Assembly (NCBI GenBank): GCA_030043675.1
Contig: JASHXG010000312.1
Span: forward strand, 1-5,803
Direction of reading: 5' to 3'
Origin: Vulcanimicrobiota bacterium
Lineage (GTDB): Bacteria; Vulcanimicrobiota; Vulcanimicrobiia; Vulcanimicrobiales; Vulcanimicrobiaceae
DNA length: 5,803 nt
Below are positions 1-5,107 of this stretch, piece by piece. Within the stretch, counting starts at the first letter, position 1, and each line of letters starts with the position of its first letter. Under the pieces are notes generated by a model that saw nothing but the letters and a program-made list of their open reading frames with translations, was not told where the DNA came from and searched no databases. A program made the position numbers and the translations under genes.

Positions 1-570
1 GCAGCACGCCTCTGTCCGGCCTTGACCCCTGCCGAGCGAGAGCTTTGCGCCGGCGTGGAATACCAAGGGATCATTTGCGCTTCGGTTCTCACGCAAGAAC
101 CGCTTACGCCCTACTACATCACGAATATCGCGGACGCAACGGTGCCGTTTACGGCGGTGATCGAGATGAGCGCCTTAGTCGACCGCGCGCAGTTCGGCGG
201 TAAGAGCCTGCTCTATCTTCCCAAGTACGTAACGCCGGACGACCCGGCTTTCGCGCGCAGCGACGAAGAGATCGAAGAGACGTTCTTATCAGCGCTCGAG
301 CGGATGCATCCCGGCTTTTCGCGCCGGGACGTCGCGGCATTTCGCGTTTCGCGCGTACCCTACGTTTTTCCGATCCCGACGGTCGGCTACTCGAAGCGCT
401 TGCCGCCGATCCAAACGACGATTCCGGGACTCTTTTTGGCCAACAGCGCTCACATCGTCAATGGGACGCTCAACGTGAACGAAACCGTCAAGCTCGCAAA
501 CAGTCTGACGCCGACCTTGGCCGCGGCCGCGACGCGGCCGGCTCCTCCTCTGGCGGCGGCCGCGCGATGA
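1..570 (+). CDS. FAD/NAD(P)-dependent oxidoreductase (amine oxidase / protoporphyrinogen oxidase-like), C-terminal part
   Basis: The gene is open from the first base and ends at TGA 568-570, so only the last 189 residues are visible. The N-terminal Rossmann fold, with its dinucleotide-binding glycine motif, lies upstream of the window. The visible part resembles the end of FAD-dependent amine-oxidase-fold enzymes: a substrate-domain stretch (YYITNIAD, then FTAVIEMSALVD), a helical segment with EEIEETFLSALERMHPGF, and the C-terminal FAD-contacting motif GLFLANSAHIVNGTLNVNE followed by TVKLAN. The last 20 or so residues are an Ala/Pro-rich tail that is probably disordered. Its stop overlaps the start of the deacetylase gene (ATGA), so the two are almost certainly co-transcribed and translationally coupled. 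Family members in polysaccharide clusters are annotated only generally; the substrate cannot be told from this fragment. UDP-galactopyranose mutase-like or carotenoid/hopanoid desaturase-like relatives are alternatives. Confidence 0.8.
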   Translation, partial: AARLCPALTPAERELCAGVEYQGIICASVLTQEPLTPYYITNIADATVPFTAVIEMSALVDRAQFGGKSLLYLPKYVTPDDPAFARSDEEIEETFLSALERMHPGFSRRDVAAFRVSRVPYVFPIPTVGYSKRLPPIQTTIPGLFLANSAHIVNGTLNVNETVKLANSLTPTLAAAATRPAPPLAAAAR

Positions 571-1526
571 AAGCCGCCCTCTCCCTCGATCTCGACAACA
601 AGTGGTCGTACATGAAGACTCACGGAGACGCCGGCTGGGAGCGCTTCCCCTCGTATTTGAACCTGCTGGTGCCGCGCGTGTTAGGAATACTGGAGCAGCT
701 CGGTTTGCAAATCACCTTCTTTATCGTCGGCCAAGATGCGGAACTGCCCGAGCATGCCGACGTGCTCTCCGAAATCGCGCGCGCCGGCCACGAGATCGGA
801 AATCATTCGCATTACCACGAGCCATGGATGCATCGCCGTGACGAGCGCGCGATTGACGACGAGCTGGCCCGCGCCGAGGAGTGCATCGAGCGAGCGACGG
901 GAAAACGGCCGCGAGGCTTTCGCGGACCCGGATTCACGCGTTCGGATACGATTCTTCAGACGCTGGTTCGCCGCGGCTACCTCTACGACGCCTCATCGCT
1001 GCCGACGTTCATTGGTCCGCTCGCCCGCGCCTATTACTTTCGCAGCGTACGGCTGGGCGCGCGAGAGGTCGAAGATCGCGACGACCTATTCGGCCGCTTC
1101 AGCGATGGGTTTCGGCCCAATCGCCAACACCGGATCGAACTGCGCGAGGGCTCGATCGCGGAGATCCCGGTAACGACGTTTCCCGTCCTGCGCTTGCCGA
1201 TTCACATCAGCTACGTGCTCTACCTCGCGGCGATCTCGCCCAAGCTCGCATTGCGATACTTTCGCAGCGCGCTGCTCTGGTGCAAACTCACGCGGACCGA
1301 GCCGTCCATTCTGCTCCATCCATTGGACTTTCTCGATGCGCGCGAGTCTCCGGAGCTGGCGTTCTTCCCGGCGATGAGCCTCGACGGCCAAGTCAAACGG
1401 CGCGTCGTAGCGGAATCACTGGAAGCGTTGGCCGCGCAGTTCGACGTGCGCCCCTTGTACGACGTGCTCGACCGCCCAGGCACCACGAGCCCCGCAGGGG
1501 TGACCTGCCGGCCAGTTGCGCCCTGA
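567..1526 (+). CDS. Polysaccharide deacetylase family protein (NodB homology domain, carbohydrate esterase 4-like)
   Basis: A 319-residue protein predicted to remove acetyl groups from an N-acetylated sugar in a polysaccharide or glycan precursor, using a divalent metal. The NodB motifs are visible in order. Motif 1 is a D-x-D variant, SLDLDNKW (D8, D10), in place of the usual TFDD. Motif 2 is GNHSHYH, giving the metal-binding H80 and H84 (H-S-x-x-H). Motif 3 is RGFRGPGF (R119-G-P-G). Motif 4 is YLYDASSLP (Y140, D141). Motif 5 is ILLHPLDF with H251. TFFIVG at 50-55 is the usual second beta strand. No signal peptide or membrane segment is seen at the N-terminus, so it may act in the cytoplasm, on a lipid-linked or nucleotide-linked intermediate. 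The ATG at 567 overlaps the previous stop; no Shine-Dalgarno site precedes it, as expected for translational coupling. Family assignment is firm; the substrate is unknown. Confidence 0.88.
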   Translation: MKAALSLDLDNKWSYMKTHGDAGWERFPSYLNLLVPRVLGILEQLGLQITFFIVGQDAELPEHADVLSEIARAGHEIGNHSHYHEPWMHRRDERAIDDELARAEECIERATGKRPRGFRGPGFTRSDTILQTLVRRGYLYDASSLPTFIGPLARAYYFRSVRLGAREVEDRDDLFGRFSDGFRPNRQHRIELREGSIAEIPVTTFPVLRLPIHISYVLYLAAISPKLALRYFRSALLWCKLTRTEPSILLHPLDFLDARESPELAFFPAMSLDGQVKRRVVAESLEALAAQFDVRPLYDVLDRPGTTSPAGVTCRPVAP

Positions 1527-1545
1527 AGTAACCATGCGCTAGAAT
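1516..1545 (+). promoter_or_regulatory. Candidate sigma-70-type promoter for the LuxR-type regulator gene
   Basis: TTGCGC at 1516-1521 and TAGAAT at 1540-1545 are separated by 18 bp and resemble -35 and -10 boxes. Transcription would then begin near 1551-1553, giving a leader of about 54 bases before ATG 1606. The -35 box lies inside the last codons of the deacetylase gene. If this is right, the in-frame GTG at 1549 lies at or before the transcript start and cannot be the initiator. Identified by eye from consensus only. Confidence 0.45.
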
Positions 1546-1556
1546 AGGGTGCCTAG

Positions 1557-1578
1557 CCCGGGTTTATCCGACCCCGGG
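1557..1578 (+). repeat. Inverted repeat in the leader of the regulator gene
   Basis: CCCGGG at 1557-1562 is repeated at 1573-1578; because the hexamer is self-complementary, the two copies can form a 6-bp stem with a 10-base loop. The second copy is also the core of the short palindrome GACCC-C-GGGTC (1570-1580). It sits just downstream of the candidate promoter, where it could be an operator or a leader hairpin. The following bases are not a clear T-tract, so a terminator for the upstream operon is less likely. Confidence 0.3.
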
Positions 1579-1592
1579 TCTTGTCGTGGGCG

Positions 1593-1598
1593 AGAGGA
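1593..1598 (+). promoter_or_regulatory. Ribosome binding site that sets the regulator start at 1606
   Basis: AGAGGA lies 7 bases before ATG 1606, which is near-ideal Shine-Dalgarno spacing. The more distal in-frame GTG at 1549 has no comparable site, so ATG 1606 is preferred. Confidence 0.6.
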
Positions 1599-1605
1599 CG
1601 GACTG

Positions 1606-2730
1606 ATGGAGGACGTGAGGGCGACGGGGGTCGTCCCGATTTCCTCGGCTGGACTGAAGATGGCGGCCGGCGCGACTAAGAGCCGGATCGAGTCGGTAAT
1701 TCGCCGGCTGCTCCGGCCGGCTCGAGCGACCGATTGGGCAATGGGAATCTTCGACTCGGATTTCGACCTCATCGAGTTCGACGTCTCGCGCTCGAGCGTC
1801 GATCGGAAGCGCGCGCTGGAGATGCTTTACACGCTGCCGCTGCCCGAATCGCGCGGATGCGTAACGTTTTCCGGTGGCGCGCCACGCAGCGAAGAGGGTT
1901 CGACCGGCTTGGGCGCGGCAGCGGCGATCGGTCCCGAGCGTTCGGCTGCCTTGGTATTGATGCGAGGGCAGGCGAGCAACCCCGCATGGCTGCAGCTCGC
2001 CGATGCGGTCGAGAAATCGGTCGGACGGATCGCCGATCTGCTCGCCGCCGGCTCCCTGATAGGTGCCGACGAGCGGCGCGCGCCGGTCGCGTCGCCAACC
2101 GGCCACTTCGGGTTCTTTCTCCTCAGCCAGGATCTGGAAGTCGAGTTCGAATGGCATTCGACCGACACGGCCCATGCAAGCCTGACGGATCTGGTGGCCG
2201 CGCGCAAGAGCAGGTTGCCGCTGTTCCTTCAGCGCGCCGTCCGCCGCCTCACGCTGTCGTGGAACTTCTCCCGAATCGGGACGTGCGTCGCGGGGACCGC
2301 CTACCCGATTCCGGGTATCGCGCTGCGGGTCGTCCCGATGCGCGGCGCCGGCGTATTGATCGGAGTCTTTCTCGAAGAGCATGCGCTCGGGCATCCGCTC
2401 GAATATGCCGCCGCCCTCTATCGCATTTCGCCGCGCGAGCGTGAGGTGCTTCACGCTTTACTCGACGGCCACTCCGTTGCAGACATCGCTACGGCGTTAA
2501 ACTTGGCCGAATCGACCGTTAACGATCACATTGCGCGGATGATCGTTAAAACCAACGCGAGCAACCGGATCGAGATGGCGGCAACGCTCTTGGGTTGGCC
2601 GGCGGTTCGCTCCGGGCTTGCGCGTCGGGACGGCGCCGCGCGGTTCTCGACCGACGATAAAGCGCCCGCGTTCGCGTCCGACGGCCAGTCGCGGCGAGTC
2701 CGAAGCCCGTGGCGACATAACGTCAGTTAG
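1606..2730 (+). CDS. LuxR-family transcriptional regulator with unassigned N-terminal sensor region
   Basis: A 374-residue protein with a C-terminal GerE/LuxR winged-type helix-turn-helix at about residues 272-330. The marks are ISPREREVLHALLDG (274-288), then VADIATALNLAESTVNDHI (291-309), whose second part is the recognition helix. It should bind DNA as a dimer. The N-terminal 260 residues are not a CheY-like receiver, an acyl-homoserine-lactone-binding domain or a MalT-type ATPase: no P-loop and no phospho-acceptor pattern is seen. Two alpha/beta blocks, about 35-150 and 165-262, with a strand-rich end (IALRVVPMRGAGVLIGVFLEE), look GAF- or PAS-like, so the protein may bind a small ligand. 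This fold guess is weak. About 45 Arg/Ser-rich residues follow the DNA-binding domain and are probably disordered. An AGAGGA site supports ATG 1606; a GTG 57 bases upstream would extend the protein by 19 residues. It is separated from the deacetylase gene by 79 bases holding a candidate promoter, so it is likely its own transcription unit. Confidence 0.8.
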   Translation: MEDVRATGVVPISSAGLKMAAGATKSRIESVIRRLLRPARATDWAMGIFDSDFDLIEFDVSRSSVDRKRALEMLYTLPLPESRGCVTFSGGAPRSEEGSTGLGAAAAIGPERSAALVLMRGQASNPAWLQLADAVEKSVGRIADLLAAGSLIGADERRAPVASPTGHFGFFLLSQDLEVEFEWHSTDTAHASLTDLVAARKSRLPLFLQRAVRRLTLSWNFSRIGTCVAGTAYPIPGIALRVVPMRGAGVLIGVFLEEHALGHPLEYAAALYRISPREREVLHALLDGHSVADIATALNLAESTVNDHIARMIVKTNASNRIEMAATLLGWPAVRSGLARRDGAARFSTDDKAPAFASDGQSRRVRSPWRHNVS

Positions 2731-2777
2731 GACTTTTCCCGCTCAAGCGCCCTTCGTTCAACTGACGAATTCTTACT

Positions 2778-2800
2778 ACGGTCTAGGCCTCCTAGACCGT
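2778..2800 (+). terminator. Perfect 10-bp hairpin, probable terminator of the regulator gene or an operator
   Basis: ACGGTCTAGG (2778-2787) and its exact reverse complement CCTAGACCGT (2791-2800) flank a three-base CCT loop. The hairpin begins 47 bases after the regulator's stop and ends in a short T-rich run (TTTATC, with the first T in the stem). The stem is strong, but the T-tract is weak for an intrinsic terminator. A dyad this perfect, ahead of a regulator gene, could equally be a protein-binding site. Read on the minus strand it lacks a T-tract, so the plus orientation is preferred. Confidence 0.45.
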
Positions 2801-2885
2801 TTATCACGCTGAGACACTCCAAAGCCCCGGGACGCCTGGACCGAAAGACCCAGAGAAAAACCGGGTTGCGAGGCGGGTCGCCTTG
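2801..2885 (+). other. Non-coding leader with several short inverted repeats upstream of the response regulator
   Basis: This stretch could fold. CCCGG (2826-2830) pairs with CCGGG (2861-2865) and encloses CTGG (2836-2839) pairing with CCAG (2850-2853), which in turn holds a C-GAAA-G GNRA-type tetraloop (2842-2847). A separate GGCG/CGCC hairpin (2872-2875 with 2879-2882) lies immediately before the possible small ORF at 2886. I could not match it to a known riboswitch consensus, and no convincing -35/-10 pair was found in it. The stems are short, so chance pairing in GC-rich DNA is quite possible. Confidence 0.25.
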
Positions 2886-2984
2886 ATGACAGACTATGAA
2901 CGAAGCACCGATAAAGAGTCGGGCAAAATTTTACGTCTGCACTCGCTTTTAGAAGCGATTGCCTCTTATGGAGTTCTTAGTTAG
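2886..2984 (+). CDS. Possible small ORF (32 residues) abutting the response regulator gene
   Basis: ATG at 2886 opens a 32-codon frame ending with TAG at 2982-2984, a single base before the ATG at 2986 of the response regulator. The product has a polar, charged first half (MTDYERSTDKESGK) and a second half that could form an amphipathic helix (ILRLHSLLEAIASYG). Upstream, GAGG at 2870-2873 lies 12 bases before the ATG, rather far, and is partly inside a small hairpin. The tight junction would fit translational coupling or a leader peptide. I recognise no family. If the regulator really starts at ATG 2968 instead, the two would overlap by 17 bases. The frame is short enough to be chance. Confidence 0.3.
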   Translation: MTDYERSTDKESGKILRLHSLLEAIASYGVLS

Positions 2985-2985
2985 C

Positions 2986-3612
2986 ATGACTGGTAACCCT
3001 GGACCCTTGCGCGTTCTGATCATCGAGAAGCAAATGCTCTTCGCAAAGGCCGTGGCGCAGGTACTTTCGGCGGATCCGGACGTCAAAGTCGTTGGAATCG
3101 CAGCCGGACGCGACTCGGCAGCCCAGACGAAAGACGTCGACATCGTCGTGATTGACATCGATACCGAAGAGATCGACGACGTCGTCGAACACTTCAAAAA
3201 CCGGTCCCCGGGCGTCAAGATATGCGCGCTCTCGGCGCATACGCAGGGCGAGCTGATGCAGCATTGCCTGTGTGCCGGCGCCGACGCCTACATCGTGAAG
3301 GACGCGTCCTTGCAGGAGCTTCAGGCGGCGATCAAATCGCTAGGCGAAGGGTCCAGCTACGTGGATCCTCGCGTCGCAGCCTCGCTGCTGCGTCGCCGCG
3401 GGCCGTCGAGCAGGTCGACCAACGAGCTCTCGCCGCGGGAGCGCGAGATCATACGCCTTATCGCGCAAGGCCTTTCGAACCGTGACATCGGGCGCCGGCT
3501 GGTGCTCTCCGAGAAAACGATCAAGAATCACGTCAGTCACATCTTTGCAAAGATTCACTGCACGGCCCGCTCGCAAGCAGCGGTTCACGCGATCCGGATA
3601 GGACTGGCGTAG
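2986..3612 (+). CDS. NarL/FixJ-type response regulator with atypical receiver domain
   Basis: A 208-residue protein: CheY-like receiver at about 7-120 and GerE/LuxR helix-turn-helix at about 146-207. In the receiver, D57 (in IVVIDID) is at the phospho-acceptor position, S83 (ALSAH) at the Thr/Ser switch position, and K105 (YIVKDAS) is the conserved lysine. The acidic pair after the first strand (usually VDD) is I-E14-K15, so the second metal-binding Asp is replaced by Lys, and the Met-Pro usually following the phospho-acceptor is absent. The DNA-binding domain shows ELSPREREIIRLIAQGLSN, then DIGRRLVLSEKTIKNHVSHI with the recognition helix. Three in-frame starts exist: TTG 2959, ATG 2968 and ATG 2986. 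I prefer 2986, because GGAG at 2970-2973 precedes it, the residues between use codons atypical for this DNA, and the receiver begins at residue 8. No histidine kinase lies next to it, so any partner is unlinked. Its 3' end overlaps the convergent glycosyltransferase gene. Confidence 0.87.
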   Translation: MTGNPGPLRVLIIEKQMLFAKAVAQVLSADPDVKVVGIAAGRDSAAQTKDVDIVVIDIDTEEIDDVVEHFKNRSPGVKICALSAHTQGELMQHCLCAGADAYIVKDASLQELQAAIKSLGEGSSYVDPRVAASLLRRRGPSSRSTNELSPREREIIRLIAQGLSNRDIGRRLVLSEKTIKNHVSHIFAKIHCTARSQAAVHAIRIGLA

Positions 3613-4984
3613 CCGTCCTGCGCGCGAGGCCGAGCGCGCACGTAACCAGCGCGAGCAAACCAAGCCATGCGGGCAGCTGCGCTGCAAAAGTCGGCCGCAT
3701 CAATGCCGGGGTCGCTCGAAGATAGCGGCCCCACGCGATCGGCGAGAGCTCATCGGGCATGGCGGTGAAGTCATGCGTGATCATTTGGCCGGCGCGCAGC
3801 GGCGGAGCAAAATGATCCATGACGAGCAGGCATAAAATCGCGCCGACCGCGACGGCCGATGCCCAAGCGGCACGGCGAGGCCGGGAACCCGGCAGAACGG
3901 CATAGAGCCCGCCCGCGGTCCCGGCGAAGTTGAGGAGGATCGTCACGCGTCCCGCGTGCTGCGTCCAAACGCCGATTAAAAGCGCCAGCGCGGTCGCGCC
4001 GGCCGCCCGAAGGGCCGCTGAGTCGACGCGGGCCGCGACCGCGAACGCGGCCGGCAACGCGATCAGCATCTGAATGTCGTGCAGGTAGATCCCGAGCAGG
4101 AGCACGCAGGCGGGAGGAAGGAGCGCTAGGTACTCGGGCTCGCGCCGTTTCATCGCCAGTCTCCCCGCAAGGCCGATGCCCAACAGCGCCGTGCACGCGA
4201 ACCAAATTTTGCCGAGTAATAGCGAGATTCCGGGGGCGAGGCCCGCGGCAAAGAGGACTCGGCTCAAGCTGTATTGGTCGGATGCCACTAGCTCGGCATT
4301 AGCGAGAAGCGGAAGCACTTGCGCGAAGTACTCTTTGTTTTGCGCGATTCCGAGTGCGGCGGCGCCGGCCAACGCGAGCGCCAGCGCCGAGAGCACGATC
4401 GCGCTGCGCGCGCGGGCTGCGAAAAGAAAAACCGCGAGGGCCGCCGGTAACCCCACGTTGGGCTGCACCAGCGCCAGGGTCACGGCGATGCCGGCGGCGT
4501 TCGACCGCTTCGTCTTCAAGAAGTAGGCCGCCGAGCAGATCGCCAGCATAGCCAGCGGCGGAATCTCGCCGTACGCAACGTTCAAAAGGGTCAGCGGCGC
4601 CAAGGCGAGCAGCAGCGCGCTCGGGGATGCGGGCAAGACCGCGGCCAAGCATTGCGCGCTCAACACTGCTGCCAGCGCAAGCGCGATGACGAAGAGCAGC
4701 GCGGCGGCCTTCGGCGGGAGTGCCGAGAGCGCCGCAAATGGGATGAGAGCGTAGCTGGGCAACGGCGCCGGCTCCACATACCCCGACGGCAACGCCGAAG
4801 GCGCGAGGCGGCGCTCGCAGGAGCGCAACGGCTCGACTCGATAGGGATCCCGGCGCTCTCTCACCGCAACGCCGGCACAATAAAACGCCTTAAAGCTCTG
4901 CCGCTCGACGTAACCACGGTCGGCCAGAACGACCGCCGCGAGGACGAGGACAAGCGAGAGAGCCGCGAAGACGGCTCGCTGCAT
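3533..4984 (-). CDS. GT87 (DUF2029) family polytopic membrane glycosyltransferase
   Basis: A 483-residue, very hydrophobic protein with roughly ten or more membrane segments. It probably transfers a sugar from a polyprenyl-phosphate donor on the outer face of the cytoplasmic membrane. GT87-like features in order: an N-terminal membrane helix (about 4-21); a first outer loop with FYCAGVAVRERRDPYR (34-49); the block NVAYGEIPPLAML (135-147) where the family often has a G-Q-x-N pattern; ALVQPNVGLP (171-180) matching the family's K-P stretch with Gln in place of Lys; SDQYSLSRVLF (234-244); and IYLHDIQMLIALP (298-310), a typical late membrane motif. The frame is open further upstream to 5338, but that would run through the divergent gene; ATG 4984 is chosen because it directly precedes the first membrane helix. 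No Shine-Dalgarno site is seen before it. The last 26 or so residues, antisense to the response regulator, form a non-membrane tail. The acceptor and sugar are unknown. Confidence 0.78.
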   Translation of the reverse strand: MQRAVFAALSLVLVLAAVVLADRGYVERQSFKAFYCAGVAVRERRDPYRVEPLRSCERRLAPSALPSGYVEPAPLPSYALIPFAALSALPPKAAALLFVIALALAAVLSAQCLAAVLPASPSALLLALAPLTLLNVAYGEIPPLAMLAICSAAYFLKTKRSNAAGIAVTLALVQPNVGLPAALAVFLFAARARSAIVLSALALALAGAAALGIAQNKEYFAQVLPLLANAELVASDQYSLSRVLFAAGLAPGISLLLGKIWFACTALLGIGLAGRLAMKRREPEYLALLPPACVLLLGIYLHDIQMLIALPAAFAVAARVDSAALRAAGATALALLIGVWTQHAGRVTILLNFAGTAGGLYAVLPGSRPRRAAWASAVAVGAILCLLVMDHFAPPLRAGQMITHDFTAMPDELSPIAWGRYLRATPALMRPTFAAQLPAWLGLLALVTCALGLARRTATPVLSGSREPLLASGPCSESLQRCD

Positions 4985-4990
4985 GATATG

Positions 4991-4996
4991 AGGATA
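4991..4996 (-). promoter_or_regulatory. Weak candidate -10 box for the GT87 gene
   Basis: Read on the minus strand, TATCCT lies six bases before the ATG of the GT87 gene. No good -35 box is seen 16-19 bases upstream. If it works, transcription would begin at or next to the start codon and the mRNA would be leaderless, which agrees with the missing Shine-Dalgarno site. Confidence 0.22.
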
Positions 4997-5070
4997 CTCG
5001 TTGGACGGCGCCGGTGCGAGAGGCAGTCGGCCCGGGACTTTCGATTCAGGGGCCGCTAGTCGGTGCGACG

Positions 5071-5100
5071 CTGCGAAGCGCACCCGCGAGATAGTACAAT
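5071..5100 (+). promoter_or_regulatory. Candidate promoter for the GT39 gene, giving a leaderless or near-leaderless mRNA
   Basis: TACAAT at 5095-5100 matches the -10 consensus at five of six positions. CTGCGA at 5071-5076, 18 bp upstream, is a weak -35. Start of transcription is expected around 5106-5109, exactly at the tandem GTG codons 5108 and 5111. The 123-bp gap between the two divergent glycosyltransferase genes must hold the promoters of both. Confidence 0.45.
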
Positions 5101-5107
5101 ACGCCGA

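Noticed and set aside
501..566. Repeated GCGGCC-rich low-complexity stretch as a possible repeat element
   Set aside because: It simply encodes the Ala/Pro-rich C-terminal tail of the oxidoreductase; there is no regular repeat unit.
1549..1605. GTG start at 1549 for the LuxR-type regulator
   Set aside because: It lies three bases after the candidate -10 box and has no ribosome binding site, whereas ATG 1606 has AGAGGA seven bases upstream.
1564..2454. Long minus-strand open frame (296 codons) opposite the LuxR-type regulator
   Set aside because: Its translation has no recognisable domain and is Arg/Gly-rich, typical of an antisense shadow in GC-rich DNA; the plus strand holds a clear GerE domain.
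2809..2853. Resemblance to a TPP riboswitch (CTGAGACACTCC followed by CTGG...CCAG)
   Set aside because: The CTGAGA piece is suggestive, but the upstream GGGGTGC strand and the downstream GAACCTGA and CCAGCG-AGGGAA elements are missing, and no thiamine gene is nearby.
2801..2885. Possible cyclic di-GMP (GEMM-I) riboswitch, because of GGGACGC, AAAGCC and a GAAA loop
   Set aside because: The pieces occur in the wrong order and the conserved helices and tetraloop-receptor arrangement cannot be drawn.
4176..4526. Plus-strand open frame opposite the GT87 gene
   Set aside because: No start signal, no domain, and it is fully covered by a convincing membrane protein on the other strand.
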